NCBI GenBank assembly: GCA_964370795.1
Contig: CAYJME010000102.1
Span: 1 to 11,024 of the forward strand
Direction of reading: 5' to 3'
From: JAHFOW01 sp964370795
GTDB taxonomy: Bacteria; Planctomycetota; Brocadiia; Brocadiales; Brocadiaceae
DNA length: 11,024 nucleotides
Shown here: positions 1-6,414 of the stretch, in pieces
How the letters are laid out: every line of letters begins with the position of its first letter
Numbering within the stretch: position 1 is the first letter of the stretch
Notes under the pieces: model-generated
Database searches by the model: none
What the model saw: only the letters and a program-made list of their open reading frames with translations
What the model was told of the DNA's origin: nothing
Program-made: the position numbers and the translations under genes

Positions 1-737
1 CTTCGATATCAATGTGTTTTATGAATAAGACCACAGTTTTACCCCGAAAATAAAATTCAAAGAATTTGTATACTAAGACTCAAATATACAGAAGTTAAAA
101 GTTGATTACAAGATGAAACTCACGAAGACCTGCCCAACGGGTGGATTGCTTAGCCCTAAAATGGCAAAATAATAAAAAATCATAGTCCTTGATATTGGGC
201 TAGCTTCCTGTTTTACCGTGAATTTTAAGGGATTGTTGGCGTTGTATCAATTATATTCATTTCATTTAATTCTATCCTTTTGAATTGCTTTTAGCGCAAA
301 ATTAGTACAAATTATGACACAAGCATTCGCTCAAACACCAATTCCCGGATAGCCTGGAAAGATCCGCTCACGTTCTTTCCCCAGAAAGACCCAAAAAAAG
401 CTTGCATTCTTCTTCATTATTTTATTATCATCAAAATTAATTGTTTAACCAGAACAAACCGGAATGCGTAGTGCGTGTGGTTTATTCCCCACCTTAATTG
501 AGCACAAGGGTTTGGTATTACATTTTTTGTTAAAATTGTCAAAATTATTAAGATACTCTCCTCCTCTCGTAAATATAGCAGACGCACGGAGCAGACTTAT
601 TGTCATTAAATCAAATGGAACAAGACGGTTTTATGCTGATCCGTATAAGATGACATGATGAAAGCTCAAATAGACATAAGCGGTTGTTTGTTAAGCATTT
701 ATCAATAAAGCACTCATCATATCAAAGGCATGTTATA

Positions 738-767
738 TGTACAATAAATCTCTATTCCGCATATTAT
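738..767 (+). promoter_or_regulatory. Weak candidate promoter upstream of the hamAB-like operon
   Basis: TGTACA at 738-743 (four of six matches to TTGACA) lies 18 bases before TATTAT at 762-767 (five of six matches to TATAAT). It would start transcription near 774, just before the putative cassette boundary. In AT-rich DNA such matches are common by chance. Cassette genes often depend on a promoter outside the cassette, which is the only reason to highlight this one. Confidence 0.22.
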
Positions 768-772
768 GCGGA
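756..772. repeat. Perfect 8-bp inverted repeat
   Basis: TCCGCATA (756-763) and TATGCGGA (765-772) are exact reverse complements around a single T. The dyad overlaps the candidate -10 element and ends 15 bases before the cassette boundary. It could be an operator half-site pair or chance; no particular regulator can be named. Confidence 0.45.
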
Positions 773-786
773 TCAATCTAAATAAT

Positions 787-793
787 GTTAGGC
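787..793 (+). other. Integron-type core site at the left cassette junction
   Basis: GTTAGGC matches the integron core consensus GTTRRRY, in which the integrase cuts after the first G. On its own a match is expected about once per kilobase. The support is positional: it sits at the composition change, 21 bases before the first ORF of the operon, and it pairs (with one G-T wobble) with the GTCTAAC core of the attC-like site 4.15 kb downstream in the same orientation. Confidence 0.6.
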
Positions 794-813
794 GACGCAA
801 TAATGGAATGAAT

Positions 814-933
814 ATGACCGGATTCAACAAGAGTGATATAATCATTCAGTATGAGGAGGGAAGCGTCGGCTACGGCGCCAATTTGCGCTTTTATGGATTC
901 GCAGTCGAAATGGGTGAGGGGCGCACCTCATGA
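814..933 (+). CDS. Small 39-residue protein, first ORF of the operon
   Basis: This short ORF (starts MTGFNKSDII, ends GEGRTS) is not recognised as any family. Its stop overlaps the start of the HamA-like gene by four bases (ATGA, 930-933), the same junction as between the next two genes, which suggests translational coupling and a real gene. An ATG at 808 is an alternative start; GGA at 805-807 is a weak ribosome binding site for 814. The frame is closed upstream by a TAA at 745, outside the cassette. There is no membrane segment; it is mildly acidic with several Gly and Tyr/Phe residues. It may be a small accessory component, an antitoxin-like or regulatory peptide, or only a leader that loads ribosomes onto the nuclease gene. 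The function is unknown. Confidence 0.5.
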   Translation: MTGFNKSDIIIQYEEGSVGYGANLRFYGFAVEMGEGRTS

Positions 934-1724
934 CACTGTCAAGCTTTGCTACCGTCATTTACGACAACCATGATGGCCAAGTCTCTTGGCGCGGCGTGAG
1001 CATGGCGGACGGCAACGACTTCAACACATTTATGACCAATGATGTTGCATCGCGACTTCAAGACGCCGAAGGCCACGCCGAGTTTGAAGCGCATCTCCGG
1101 GGGTTGGCAAATACAGGTTTTGCTCGCGACAACCTCAACGTCATCCTGGCGGCCGAAGTCCCCGAAGAACGCAACTGGGCAGTCGGCGAAGCCATGGCGG
1201 AAGCCTACTTGAATCACGAACATGAAATCACTTGGCCCTGGAACATGGAGCGCGACAAACGAAATCCGAATGCAAGCCTTCCGGGAGCCGATCTTGTCGG
1301 CTTTGAGATCGACGGTGACAATGCACGTCTCGCGCTTGGGGAGGTCAAAACATCCACCGACCACAACACGCCGCCTGGAGTCATGAACGGCCGGAGTGGC
1401 ATGACTCACCAGATTGACAATCTGGCAAACAACCTGTCCCTGATTTGCCAACTACTCAAATGGCTTTTGCCTCGTTGCAAAGGCACGGAACACGAGACAT
1501 CCTTCAATACAGCAGTCGGGCTTTTCTTGGACTCGGGAAACAAGGCAATTTCGCTTTTTGGGGTTCTGATCCGGGACACACAGCAGAACGAGTTGGATTT
1601 GCAGGCACGAGGCCAAACTCTGTCGGGTGCGTTGCAAGCTCCGACAACGTGCCGTTTGATTGCGATATACCTGCCATGCGCCATTTCTGACCTTCCTTCT
1701 CGCGTAGCGGGAGGTGAGTCATGA
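930..1724 (+). CDS. hamA: HamA-like nuclease (DUF1837-type) of a Hachiman-like defence system
   Basis: The 264-residue product carries a nuclease-like block: a helix GEAMAEAYL (86-94), then RDKRNP (108-113), LPGADLVGF (117-125) and LALGEVKTS (134-142). Asp121, Glu138 and Lys140 form a plausible D...ExK catalytic set of the PD-(D/E)XK fold, as in DUF1837/HamA proteins. In Hachiman, HamA is a DNase kept inactive in a complex with the helicase HamB and released on phage-linked DNA damage, degrading DNA in the cell. The size is normal for the family. GTGAGGGG (914-921) is a suitable ribosome binding site for the chosen start, which overlaps the upstream small ORF by ATGA; the 3' end overlaps the helicase gene in the same way. 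The family assignment rests on remembered motifs and gene pairing; another restriction-type nuclease paired with a helicase is the main alternative. Confidence 0.78.
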   Translation: MTLSSFATVIYDNHDGQVSWRGVSMADGNDFNTFMTNDVASRLQDAEGHAEFEAHLRGLANTGFARDNLNVILAAEVPEERNWAVGEAMAEAYLNHEHEITWPWNMERDKRNPNASLPGADLVGFEIDGDNARLALGEVKTSTDHNTPPGVMNGRSGMTHQIDNLANNLSLICQLLKWLLPRCKGTEHETSFNTAVGLFLDSGNKAISLFGVLIRDTQQNELDLQARGQTLSGALQAPTTCRLIAIYLPCAISDLPSRVAGGES

Positions 1725-4700
1725 GCCATTGGCTGCTTGACAAGTTGAACGAGACTCGACAGCAGGCTCTAAAGCAGGCTGGACGTGCGCAGATTCTTCG
1801 AGAGCTACTCAATGCGCCGTCCGAGGTGGACCACGAACTGATCCGCCGTACTGCCGAGGCGTTGGAAATGGTTGTTCTCGATCTTGTACTCGAGAATATT
1901 TCCGACAACGAAGAAAAACAAAATGAGTTGAAGAGCGCCGCCGCCGACGCATTCCGATTGCTTCGTTCCTTGCCACAACCGACTGAAGCGCTCGATGCCG
2001 GAATGTTTCTGTTGCGTGCGGGCACCCTCGCCGTGTTGGGCGACAAGGGTTCTGACGCGGCAAGGTGGATGAGAGAAAAACCTTGGGCCGATCTTCCAAT
2101 AGACTCGGATGATTGGAGCAAGCGCACCTGGGCGACGGTTATAGACATCTGGCTACGTCTCATCCGTAAGCATGGGTGGTCGGATCGCGACGCGGTATTG
2201 GAGCGAATTGCCCGCCTTCGTGCGACTCAAGCTGATTTTGAACAAGCTCATCTCGAAGGACGCGAGCCTGCTTACGCGAAGGCGACCGCCCTGGAATTGA
2301 TCGGGCTTTACCACTTGGCCAAGGCGGCCGAGATTTTTGCCCACTACATTACCGATGGTGTAGTGGACAGAAAATACCAAATCCATCAATTGCTTGAGAC
2401 GCATTTCGACCGTGTATTGGCCGTCTGCAAGCACGCGCAGATGATCGACCTGGAACCGCTAAGTCGGCTTCTTGCGGCAAGTGCTTCGCAAATGGCGGAA
2501 AATTCAATCTGGACAGTTACGCGGGCGGTCAACTCACGTGTCACCCAATTTGTGCGAAATCTTGTTGACCGAGGCCGAGGCGACCGAGCCATATTCGACG
2601 TACTCCCACCACAGCGCCGGACCTTGGCGGAAAAAGGCCTCCTTGGCTCAAGCCGCCGTGCTGTTGTTGTCAGCTTGCCCACCTCTAGCGGAAAGACACT
2701 GATCGCCGAATTCCGAATGTTGCAGGCTCTAAACCAGTTCGACCACGAGCGTGGCTGGGTTGCTTACTTGGCCCCGACCCGAACTTTGGTGAATCAAATC
2801 GCACGGCAGCTTCGCCGAGATTTAGAACCACTCAACATCGCCGTTGAGCAGGTCAGCCCTGCGCTTGAAATAGACAACATTGAAGCGGAGCTACTGCATC
2901 AAAGCGATGCGACAAAAGCCTTTCGGGTCTTGGTTACAACCCCCGAAAAACTGGATATTATGCTTCGTCAGGGCTGGGAGGCCGAAATAGGTCGTCCGTT
3001 GACACTGGTGATTGTCGATGAGGCGCACAATATCCAAAGTGTCCAACGAGGACTCAAGCTTGAATTCTTACTTGCTACGATCAATAGCGAATGCCAACGC
3101 GCACAATTTCTACTGCTAACTCCGTTTATCGACAATGCGCGTGAAGTCGCACGCTGGCTTGGTGGACAAAATTCCGAGGACATTAGCTTAGCCCTTGATT
3201 GGCAACCTAATGATCGGGTGATCGGAATCATCCAGGCTGAACAAGGTGATGCAATCAACCGTCGAAGTTACGACTACCAGCTTCGCATGGAAACTGTTCA
3301 CACGACACGGCAAACTCTCGCAGTAGACGAGTTGCTTGTTTTGCCCAAGAACGAAGCGATAGCTTCAACCTATCGAAAGGCCTCCGACCCCAGCACGTTG
3401 GCGGCGGTTACTGCTCAAAACCTTCAGTCCAGGGGTCCTGTAATTGTCATGCATGCGAGGCCTGACTGGGTGTGGTCACTTGCGGATCGCTTCAAGATCG
3501 AAGCGAATCATAAAGCGCCAACTCGAAAGGTCAAACTGATTCAAGAATTCCTAAGATTGGAACTCGGCCCAATGTTTCCTCTTGCCGACTTGGTTACTTA
3601 TGGCGTTGGCGTTCATCACGCCGGACTCTCTGATGAAGTGCGCGCCCTCATGGAGTGGCTCTTTGAGGAGGATGAACTTCGCTTTCTTGTTGCGACAACA
3701 ACAATCGCCCAGGGGGTGAACTTCCCGATTTCTGGTGTTGTCATGGCGTCGCACCAGTATCCGACCAGCACATCGCCTTTCTGGTTGGACATGCCGCCCG
3801 AGGACTTCTGGAATATCGCGGGGCGTGCCGGTCGCATTTCGCAGGGAAGCCTTGGGGTTGTCGCCCTAGTGGCGGGTGATCCGACAAAGGCGGAGGTGCT
3901 CCGGGAATTCATTGGAAAGCAATCAGGAGAACTAAGCTCAGCTCTCATCTCACTGGCTCGGGAGGCAGGCGACAAATTAGGTGATCTCGGAAAAATTGTT
4001 TACAGCAATCCAGAGTGGTCCACCTTTGTTCAGTATTTGGCGCACACCTATAGACAGATGGGACAGCCAGAAGGATTCCCCGATGAAATTGAACAGGTGC
4101 TTCGGAACACGTTCGGCTTTGAAAAACTGCGCTCTGAATCACCCGTGCTTGCCAAACGCCTATTGGAAGGAGTTCATGCTTACACACAATATCTCCAGCA
4201 GCCAGGACAGCCGATCAAGCTCGTGGACAGCACGGGGTTTTCGCTTCAAAGCATCCGAACCGTTTTAGGCGCAGCGCGCCAGGAGGGTATCGGAGCAGAC
4301 GCATGGAATGCGGAGTCCCTTTTCAGCCAAGGGAACCACGACTTAAAAGCCATGATGGGCATTTTGCTGCAAGTCCCTGAACTGCGGGACAATTTGAAGG
4401 CAGTTACAGGCGGCCAAGCACCCGACGGTGACAAATTAGCGTTAATCGTCAAGGATTGGGTGAACGGTGCGTCGGTGCCAGATATTGCCAATCGTTACTT
4501 TATGGGAGACGACGGCGATGTGATGCAGGCGATGACAAAATGCGGCCAAAGCTTATTTGGTCGGTTAACGCAAACCGCAGCATGGGGCCTTGGTGCGCTG
4601 CTTTCGATTACAGGTAGCAGACTTTCCGAAGAACAGATGAGCACACTTAGGAATCTTCCGTCATGGGTTTACTACGGCGTCAATTCGGACAAAGCCATTG

Positions 4701-4897
4701 CCCTTCGATTGCTCGGTGTGCCCAGAGCGGCGGCGGCAAGACTTGCCGGAAGCATGGGAGACTTTCTTAGCGAACCGCTCACGAATGTAAGAAGCCGCCT
4801 GCGCGAAATGGACGAAGCCGCGTGGCGGCAAGCTCTCGGAGAGCGTGAAGGGGGAATCTATCGAGAAGTTTGGCGCGTGCTAGAAGGATTGGAGTAA
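1721..4897 (+). CDS. hamB: HamB-like SF2 (Ski2-like) helicase of a Hachiman-like system
   Basis: The 1058-residue protein has a helical N-terminal region of about 300 residues without recognised motifs, then a two-lobe SF2 helicase core. Visible motifs are Walker A LPTSSGKT (319-326), motif Ia APTRTLVNQI (351-360), the DEAH box VDEAHN (432-437), a motif III position reading LLTPF (465-469) instead of the usual SAT, VGVHHAGLS (629-637), motif V TTTIAQGVNFP (659-669) and motif VI NIAGRAGR (698-705). GVHHAGL and GRAGR are typical of Ski2-like/Hel308-type enzymes. About 350 C-terminal residues follow, probably helical. It should be an ATP-dependent DNA translocase that senses DNA ends or damage and controls its HamA partner. 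The start overlaps hamA by ATGA and has a strong site GGGAGGTGA (1709-1717). No frameshift is seen, so the system appears intact. Confidence 0.8.
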   Translation: MSHWLLDKLNETRQQALKQAGRAQILRELLNAPSEVDHELIRRTAEALEMVVLDLVLENISDNEEKQNELKSAAADAFRLLRSLPQPTEALDAGMFLLRAGTLAVLGDKGSDAARWMREKPWADLPIDSDDWSKRTWATVIDIWLRLIRKHGWSDRDAVLERIARLRATQADFEQAHLEGREPAYAKATALELIGLYHLAKAAEIFAHYITDGVVDRKYQIHQLLETHFDRVLAVCKHAQMIDLEPLSRLLAASASQMAENSIWTVTRAVNSRVTQFVRNLVDRGRGDRAIFDVLPPQRRTLAEKGLLGSSRRAVVVSLPTSSGKTLIAEFRMLQALNQFDHERGWVAYLAPTRTLVNQIARQLRRDLEPLNIAVEQVSPALEIDNIEAELLHQSDATKAFRVLVTTPEKLDIMLRQGWEAEIGRPLTLVIVDEAHNIQSVQRGLKLEFLLATINSECQRAQFLLLTPFIDNAREVARWLGGQNSEDISLALDWQPNDRVIGIIQAEQGDAINRRSYDYQLRMETVHTTRQTLAVDELLVLPKNEAIASTYRKASDPSTLAAVTAQNLQSRGPVIVMHARPDWVWSLADRFKIEANHKAPTRKVKLIQEFLRLELGPMFPLADLVTYGVGVHHAGLSDEVRALMEWLFEEDELRFLVATTTIAQGVNFPISGVVMASHQYPTSTSPFWLDMPPEDFWNIAGRAGRISQGSLGVVALVAGDPTKAEVLREFIGKQSGELSSALISLAREAGDKLGDLGKIVYSNPEWSTFVQYLAHTYRQMGQPEGFPDEIEQVLRNTFGFEKLRSESPVLAKRLLEGVHAYTQYLQQPGQPIKLVDSTGFSLQSIRTVLGAARQEGIGADAWNAESLFSQGNHDLKAMMGILLQVPELRDNLKAVTGGQAPDGDKLALIVKDWVNGASVPDIANRYFMGDDGDVMQAMTKCGQSLFGRLTQTAAWGLGALLSITGSRLSEEQMSTLRNLPSWVYYGVNSDKAIALRLLGVPRAAAARLAGSMGDFLSEPLTNVRSRLREMDEAAWRQALGEREGGIYREVWRVLEGLE

Positions 4898-4944
4898 GCA
4901 GGACTTGTGAACAAAAAATCTGTTAGCTATGTATTGTCTGAATC

Positions 4945-5004
4945 GTCTAACAAGGCTAATTCAGCCGACGCAAAAAACCGCGCGGCTGATTAGCAGCGTT
5001 TTGC
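4945..5004 (+). other. attC-like recombination site at the right end of the cassette
   Basis: The site starts with the core GTCTAAC (4945-4951, RYYYAAC). A hairpin follows: GCTAAT (4955-4960), a bulged T (4961), CAGCCG (4962-4967), a bulged A (4968) and CGC (4969-4971), pairing with GCG (4980-4982), CGGCTG (4983-4988) and ATTAGC (4989-4994) around an eight-base loop. Bases unpaired on one arm only are the hallmark by which integron integrases choose the strand of a folded attC. The final core is GTTTTGC (4998-5004), matching GTT...C only; beyond the crossover G it is presumably neighbour sequence. The stem followed by GTTTT might also act as a weak transcription terminator for hamB. Confidence 0.65.
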
Positions 5005-5445
5005 CCCTGGGGTGGGTGTGTTTCATTTTCGAATGCAGCGGTAGAGAATCGTTTTGTTTTTGTCGTCACGCGCTGTTGTGATGAAATGATGCAGTAAGAA
5101 AGCGTCATATGCGTGCGTCGCTGACGGTGGCAAGAAAAGCCGAGCGCACATTGCGCGTCGCATTGTGTCGTGGCACAGTGTGGTGGTGTTGTTTTGGCGT
5201 TGCGTCGCATGCGGGTGTGTTGCGGCGGTGCCGCACGTTGATCGCTTTGGTTGCATTCGTTGCACGTATGTTGGACGGCGTTGCACATTGAGTTTTGTGT
5301 TGGGGGCTTTGCGTTTTATTTTTTCTCGTCGGCACACGCGTTGCATCGTGGTTTTGTGCGCGGCGCTTTAGTGCGGTATGTGCGTGGGGGTTGGTGTCGT
5401 GGGCATGACGTGTTCGGGCGTTTGTGTTGGTTGCGGGTGGCAAAG
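4999..5445. other. A-poor, G/T-rich region without a convincing gene
   Basis: The plus strand here is rich in G and T: in bases 5221-5280 I count 22 G, 18 T, 14 C and only 6 A. Several overlapping ORFs of 60-130 codons are open on both strands, but their products are low-complexity (Thr/Asn/Ala/Arg/His-rich on minus; Val/Leu/Cys/Arg-rich on plus), have no recognisable domains and lack good ribosome binding sites. They most likely reflect the base skew. The region may be a cassette without a gene, an RNA-coding stretch or decayed DNA. Confidence 0.5.
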
Positions 5446-5545
5446 GCCGAACAACCGCATCGAGTTCGCGCCCGCAAAGCCGGGCGCCGGACCTCGCTTA
5501 CGCTCGGTTGCTCATGCGTAACGTTCGGCAATCAATCGGTGGGAA
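5446..5545 (+). repeat. attC-like repeat, copy A
   Basis: The outer cores GCCGAAC (5446-5452) and GTTCGGC (5523-5529) are exact reverse complements. Inside them CGCAT (5456-5460) pairs with ATGCG (5514-5518), CGAG (5461-5464) with CTCG (5493-5496), and GCGCCCG (5468-5474) with CGGGCGC (5481-5487). The nested, imperfect layout resembles an integron attC, although the cores do not fit RYYYAAC/GTTRRRY exactly. Its right arm and the bases to 5545 recur at 6264-6301 (33 of 38 identical by eye), placing one copy on each side of the SnoaL-like gene. Confidence 0.5.
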
Positions 5546-5547
5546 GT

Positions 5548-5640
5548 ATGGAGACATTCTTTGTCAAGCTCTTTTTTTCTTTTAGAAAAAAAGGAGTTAA
5601 AAAGACCTTGAAAATCAAGGATTATAAAGCAATAGCTTAA
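5548..5640 (+). CDS. Possible 30-residue basic peptide ahead of the SnoaL-like gene
   Basis: The ORF encodes a very basic, Phe/Lys-rich peptide (starts METFFVKLFFS, ends KDYKAIA). It starts 19 bases after the end of repeat A's core. Its TAA runs directly into the ribosome binding site of the next gene (TAAGGAGG, 5638-5645), so it could be a leader peptide coupled to that gene. The coding DNA also contains CTTTTTTT/AAAAAAAG (5571-5578/5586-5593) and CCTTGA/TCAAGG arms near 5607-5620, which may be RNA structure instead. The ribosome binding site is poor. This is as likely untranslated leader as a gene. Confidence 0.22.
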   Translation: METFFVKLFFSFRKKGVKKTLKIKDYKAIA

Positions 5641-5652
5641 GGAGGAAAAACT

Positions 5653-6084
5653 ATGAAAGCAGATGCCAAAACTGAAGTAGCAGTACTGACCGTTCTGAAC
5701 AAGTTCGCCGAAGGCTATGTAAGGCGAGACGTAGATGGAATACTGGCGCTGTTTGCACCAGATCCTGATGTAATCCTTTTCGGTACAGGAGCGGATGAGA
5801 AGCGCGTTGGCTTGACCGAAATCAGAACTCAGGTTAAGCGCGATTTTTCTCAATCTGACTCTGCCACTTTGACATATGAACGGACTTTGATTTCAGCGGC
5901 AGGTTCGGTGGCTTGGGTGGCGGCAGATGCTGCAATGAAAGTGCGTACAGCAGGGAAAGAGCTCGCTCTTTCGGGACGGCTCACTTTTGTGTTAGAAAAC
6001 CGAGCGAAAAAGTGGCTTATCGTGCACGTGCATTTTTCTATGCCATTTGCTGGTCAGGTTGCGGGGAAATCGTTTCCGGCATAA
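5653..6084 (+). CDS. SnoaL-like / NTF2-fold protein (ketosteroid isomerase-like family)
   Basis: The 143-residue product fits the compact alpha+beta cone of the SnoaL/NTF2 superfamily: an N-terminal helix with FAEGYVRRDVDGILALFAPD (residues 18-37), a strand reading VILFGTG, a GLTEI stretch leading to the next helix, and C-terminal strands including LTFVLEN and WLIVHVHFSMPF. Family members bind or isomerise small hydrophobic molecules or serve as binding domains; substrate and activity cannot be predicted. There is no signal peptide or membrane segment, so it is probably cytoplasmic. The start is set by a strong AAGGAGG site (5639-5645). It stands alone between two attC-like repeats, and small single-domain proteins of this type are common cassette cargo. 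It points towards the convergent thiC gene. Confidence 0.7.
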   Translation: MKADAKTEVAVLTVLNKFAEGYVRRDVDGILALFAPDPDVILFGTGADEKRVGLTEIRTQVKRDFSQSDSATLTYERTLISAAGSVAWVAADAAMKVRTAGKELALSGRLTFVLENRAKKWLIVHVHFSMPFAGQVAGKSFPA

Positions 6085-6213
6085 TGTTGTGTTGATGCCA
6101 AGCGTTGGTTAATGAAACACTACTATCAGTTTGCCAACAATGCTGAGACGAGTGTATCCGCTTGATCAGGGACGCATTACTGGCAAAGTGCTGGAACCGG
6201 AAGCGTAGGGCCA

Positions 6214-6247
6214 GGGCGCTAAAATAATCACGGTACCGAAAGCGCCC
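6214..6247. repeat. Seven-bp inverted repeat abutting repeat B
   Basis: GGGCGCT and AGCGCCC pair exactly around a 20-base loop that contains the palindrome CGGTACCG. The right arm overlaps the start of repeat B by four bases. It could stabilise the 3' end of the SnoaL-like transcript or belong to the recombination-site structure; there is no U-tract to make it a standard terminator. Confidence 0.45.
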
Positions 6248-6301
6248 AACAACCGCGCGAGTGGCTGATGCGGAGCGTCCGGCAATCAATCGGTGTGAAG
6301 T
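6244..6301 (+). repeat. attC-like repeat, copy B (shorter)
   Basis: This copy starts with GCCCAAC (6244-6250, which fits RYYYAAC), continues AACCGC like copy A, and ends with GTCCGGC (6277-6283) followed by the shared tail AATCAATCGGTG and GAAGTA. CCGC (6253-6256) can pair with GCGG (6270-6273). It lacks about 40 internal bases of copy A, and its outer cores pair only partly (5 of 7). Together the copies form direct repeats about 0.75 kb apart around the SnoaL-like gene. Confidence 0.5.
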
Positions 6302-6414
6302 ACCGTGAAATTCATGAGCATGGTATTCACCCTATTCTCTGCAATAGAGCAACCCTACGGGAAAGCCGTGGATTGTTGAAAATGTTCGTTAAACCGTAAC
6401 AGTAAACGTAAATT

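Larger units (their letters stand above)
1..786. other. AT-rich region without a convincing gene
   Basis: This stretch is strongly AT-rich; in bases 61-120 I count 15 G or C out of 60. The longest plus-strand ORF (464-658, 64 codons) shows no recognisable family, no proper ribosome binding site and AT-driven composition, so I do not call it. I see no integrase gene, tRNA or rRNA here. The composition changes sharply close to 787, where the candidate cassette begins. Confidence 0.6.
788..4998 (+). mobile_element. Putative integron gene cassette carrying a Hachiman-like operon
   Basis: The unit of about 4.2 kb runs from the TTAGGC half of the left core to the crossover G of the attC-like site. 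It has classic cassette anatomy: a very short 5' untranslated part, genes all in one direction, and attC directly after the last stop codon. Circularising it would recreate GTCTAAC...GTTAGGC, which fits both core consensuses (RYYYAAC and GTTRRRY). Its GC content (32 of 60 in bases 1081-1140) contrasts with the AT-rich left flank, consistent with horizontal transfer. Most known cassettes are under 1 kb with one gene, so a three-ORF, 4.2-kb cassette is unusually large. No integrase gene is visible, so if this is an integron array its integrase is outside the window or lost. Confidence 0.6.
6085..6414. other. Convergent intergenic region between the SnoaL-like gene and thiC
   Basis: No gene is supported here. 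Two very short ORFs near 6112 and 6140 have no family or ribosome binding site. The region holds an inverted repeat (GGGCGCT 6214-6220, AGCGCCC 6241-6247) with the palindrome CGGTACCG (6231-6238) between its arms, then repeat copy B. Both flanking genes converge on it, but I see no hairpin with a clear T-run for either strand. Confidence 0.5.

Noticed and set aside
464..658. 64-codon plus-strand ORF in the AT-rich left flank
   Set aside because: No recognisable family, no usable ribosome binding site, and such lengths arise by chance.
690..696. Second GTTRRRY match (GTTAAGC) left of the cassette
   Set aside because: It has no paired RYYYAAC core or hairpin nearby, and such matches occur about once per kilobase by chance.
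5105..5443. Minus-strand ORFs of 107-113 codons in the G/T-rich region
   Set aside because: Their Thr/Asn/Ala/Arg/His-rich low-complexity products follow from the base skew; several frames are open at once and none has a ribosome binding site or family.
5251..5640. 129-codon plus-strand ORF running into the SnoaL-like gene
   Set aside because: It crosses repeat A and the skewed region with no domain; only its last 30 codons (from 5548) have a plausible, weakly supported role.
6112..6205. Short ORFs that might be remnants of a broken gene
   Set aside because: The two frames together give fewer than 40 codons without any recognised family.
6244..6301. Possible group II intron 3' end suggested by the GATGCGG...CGTCCGGC context
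   Set aside because: No domain V hairpin, reverse transcriptase or intron boundary could be recognised; the resemblance is too short.
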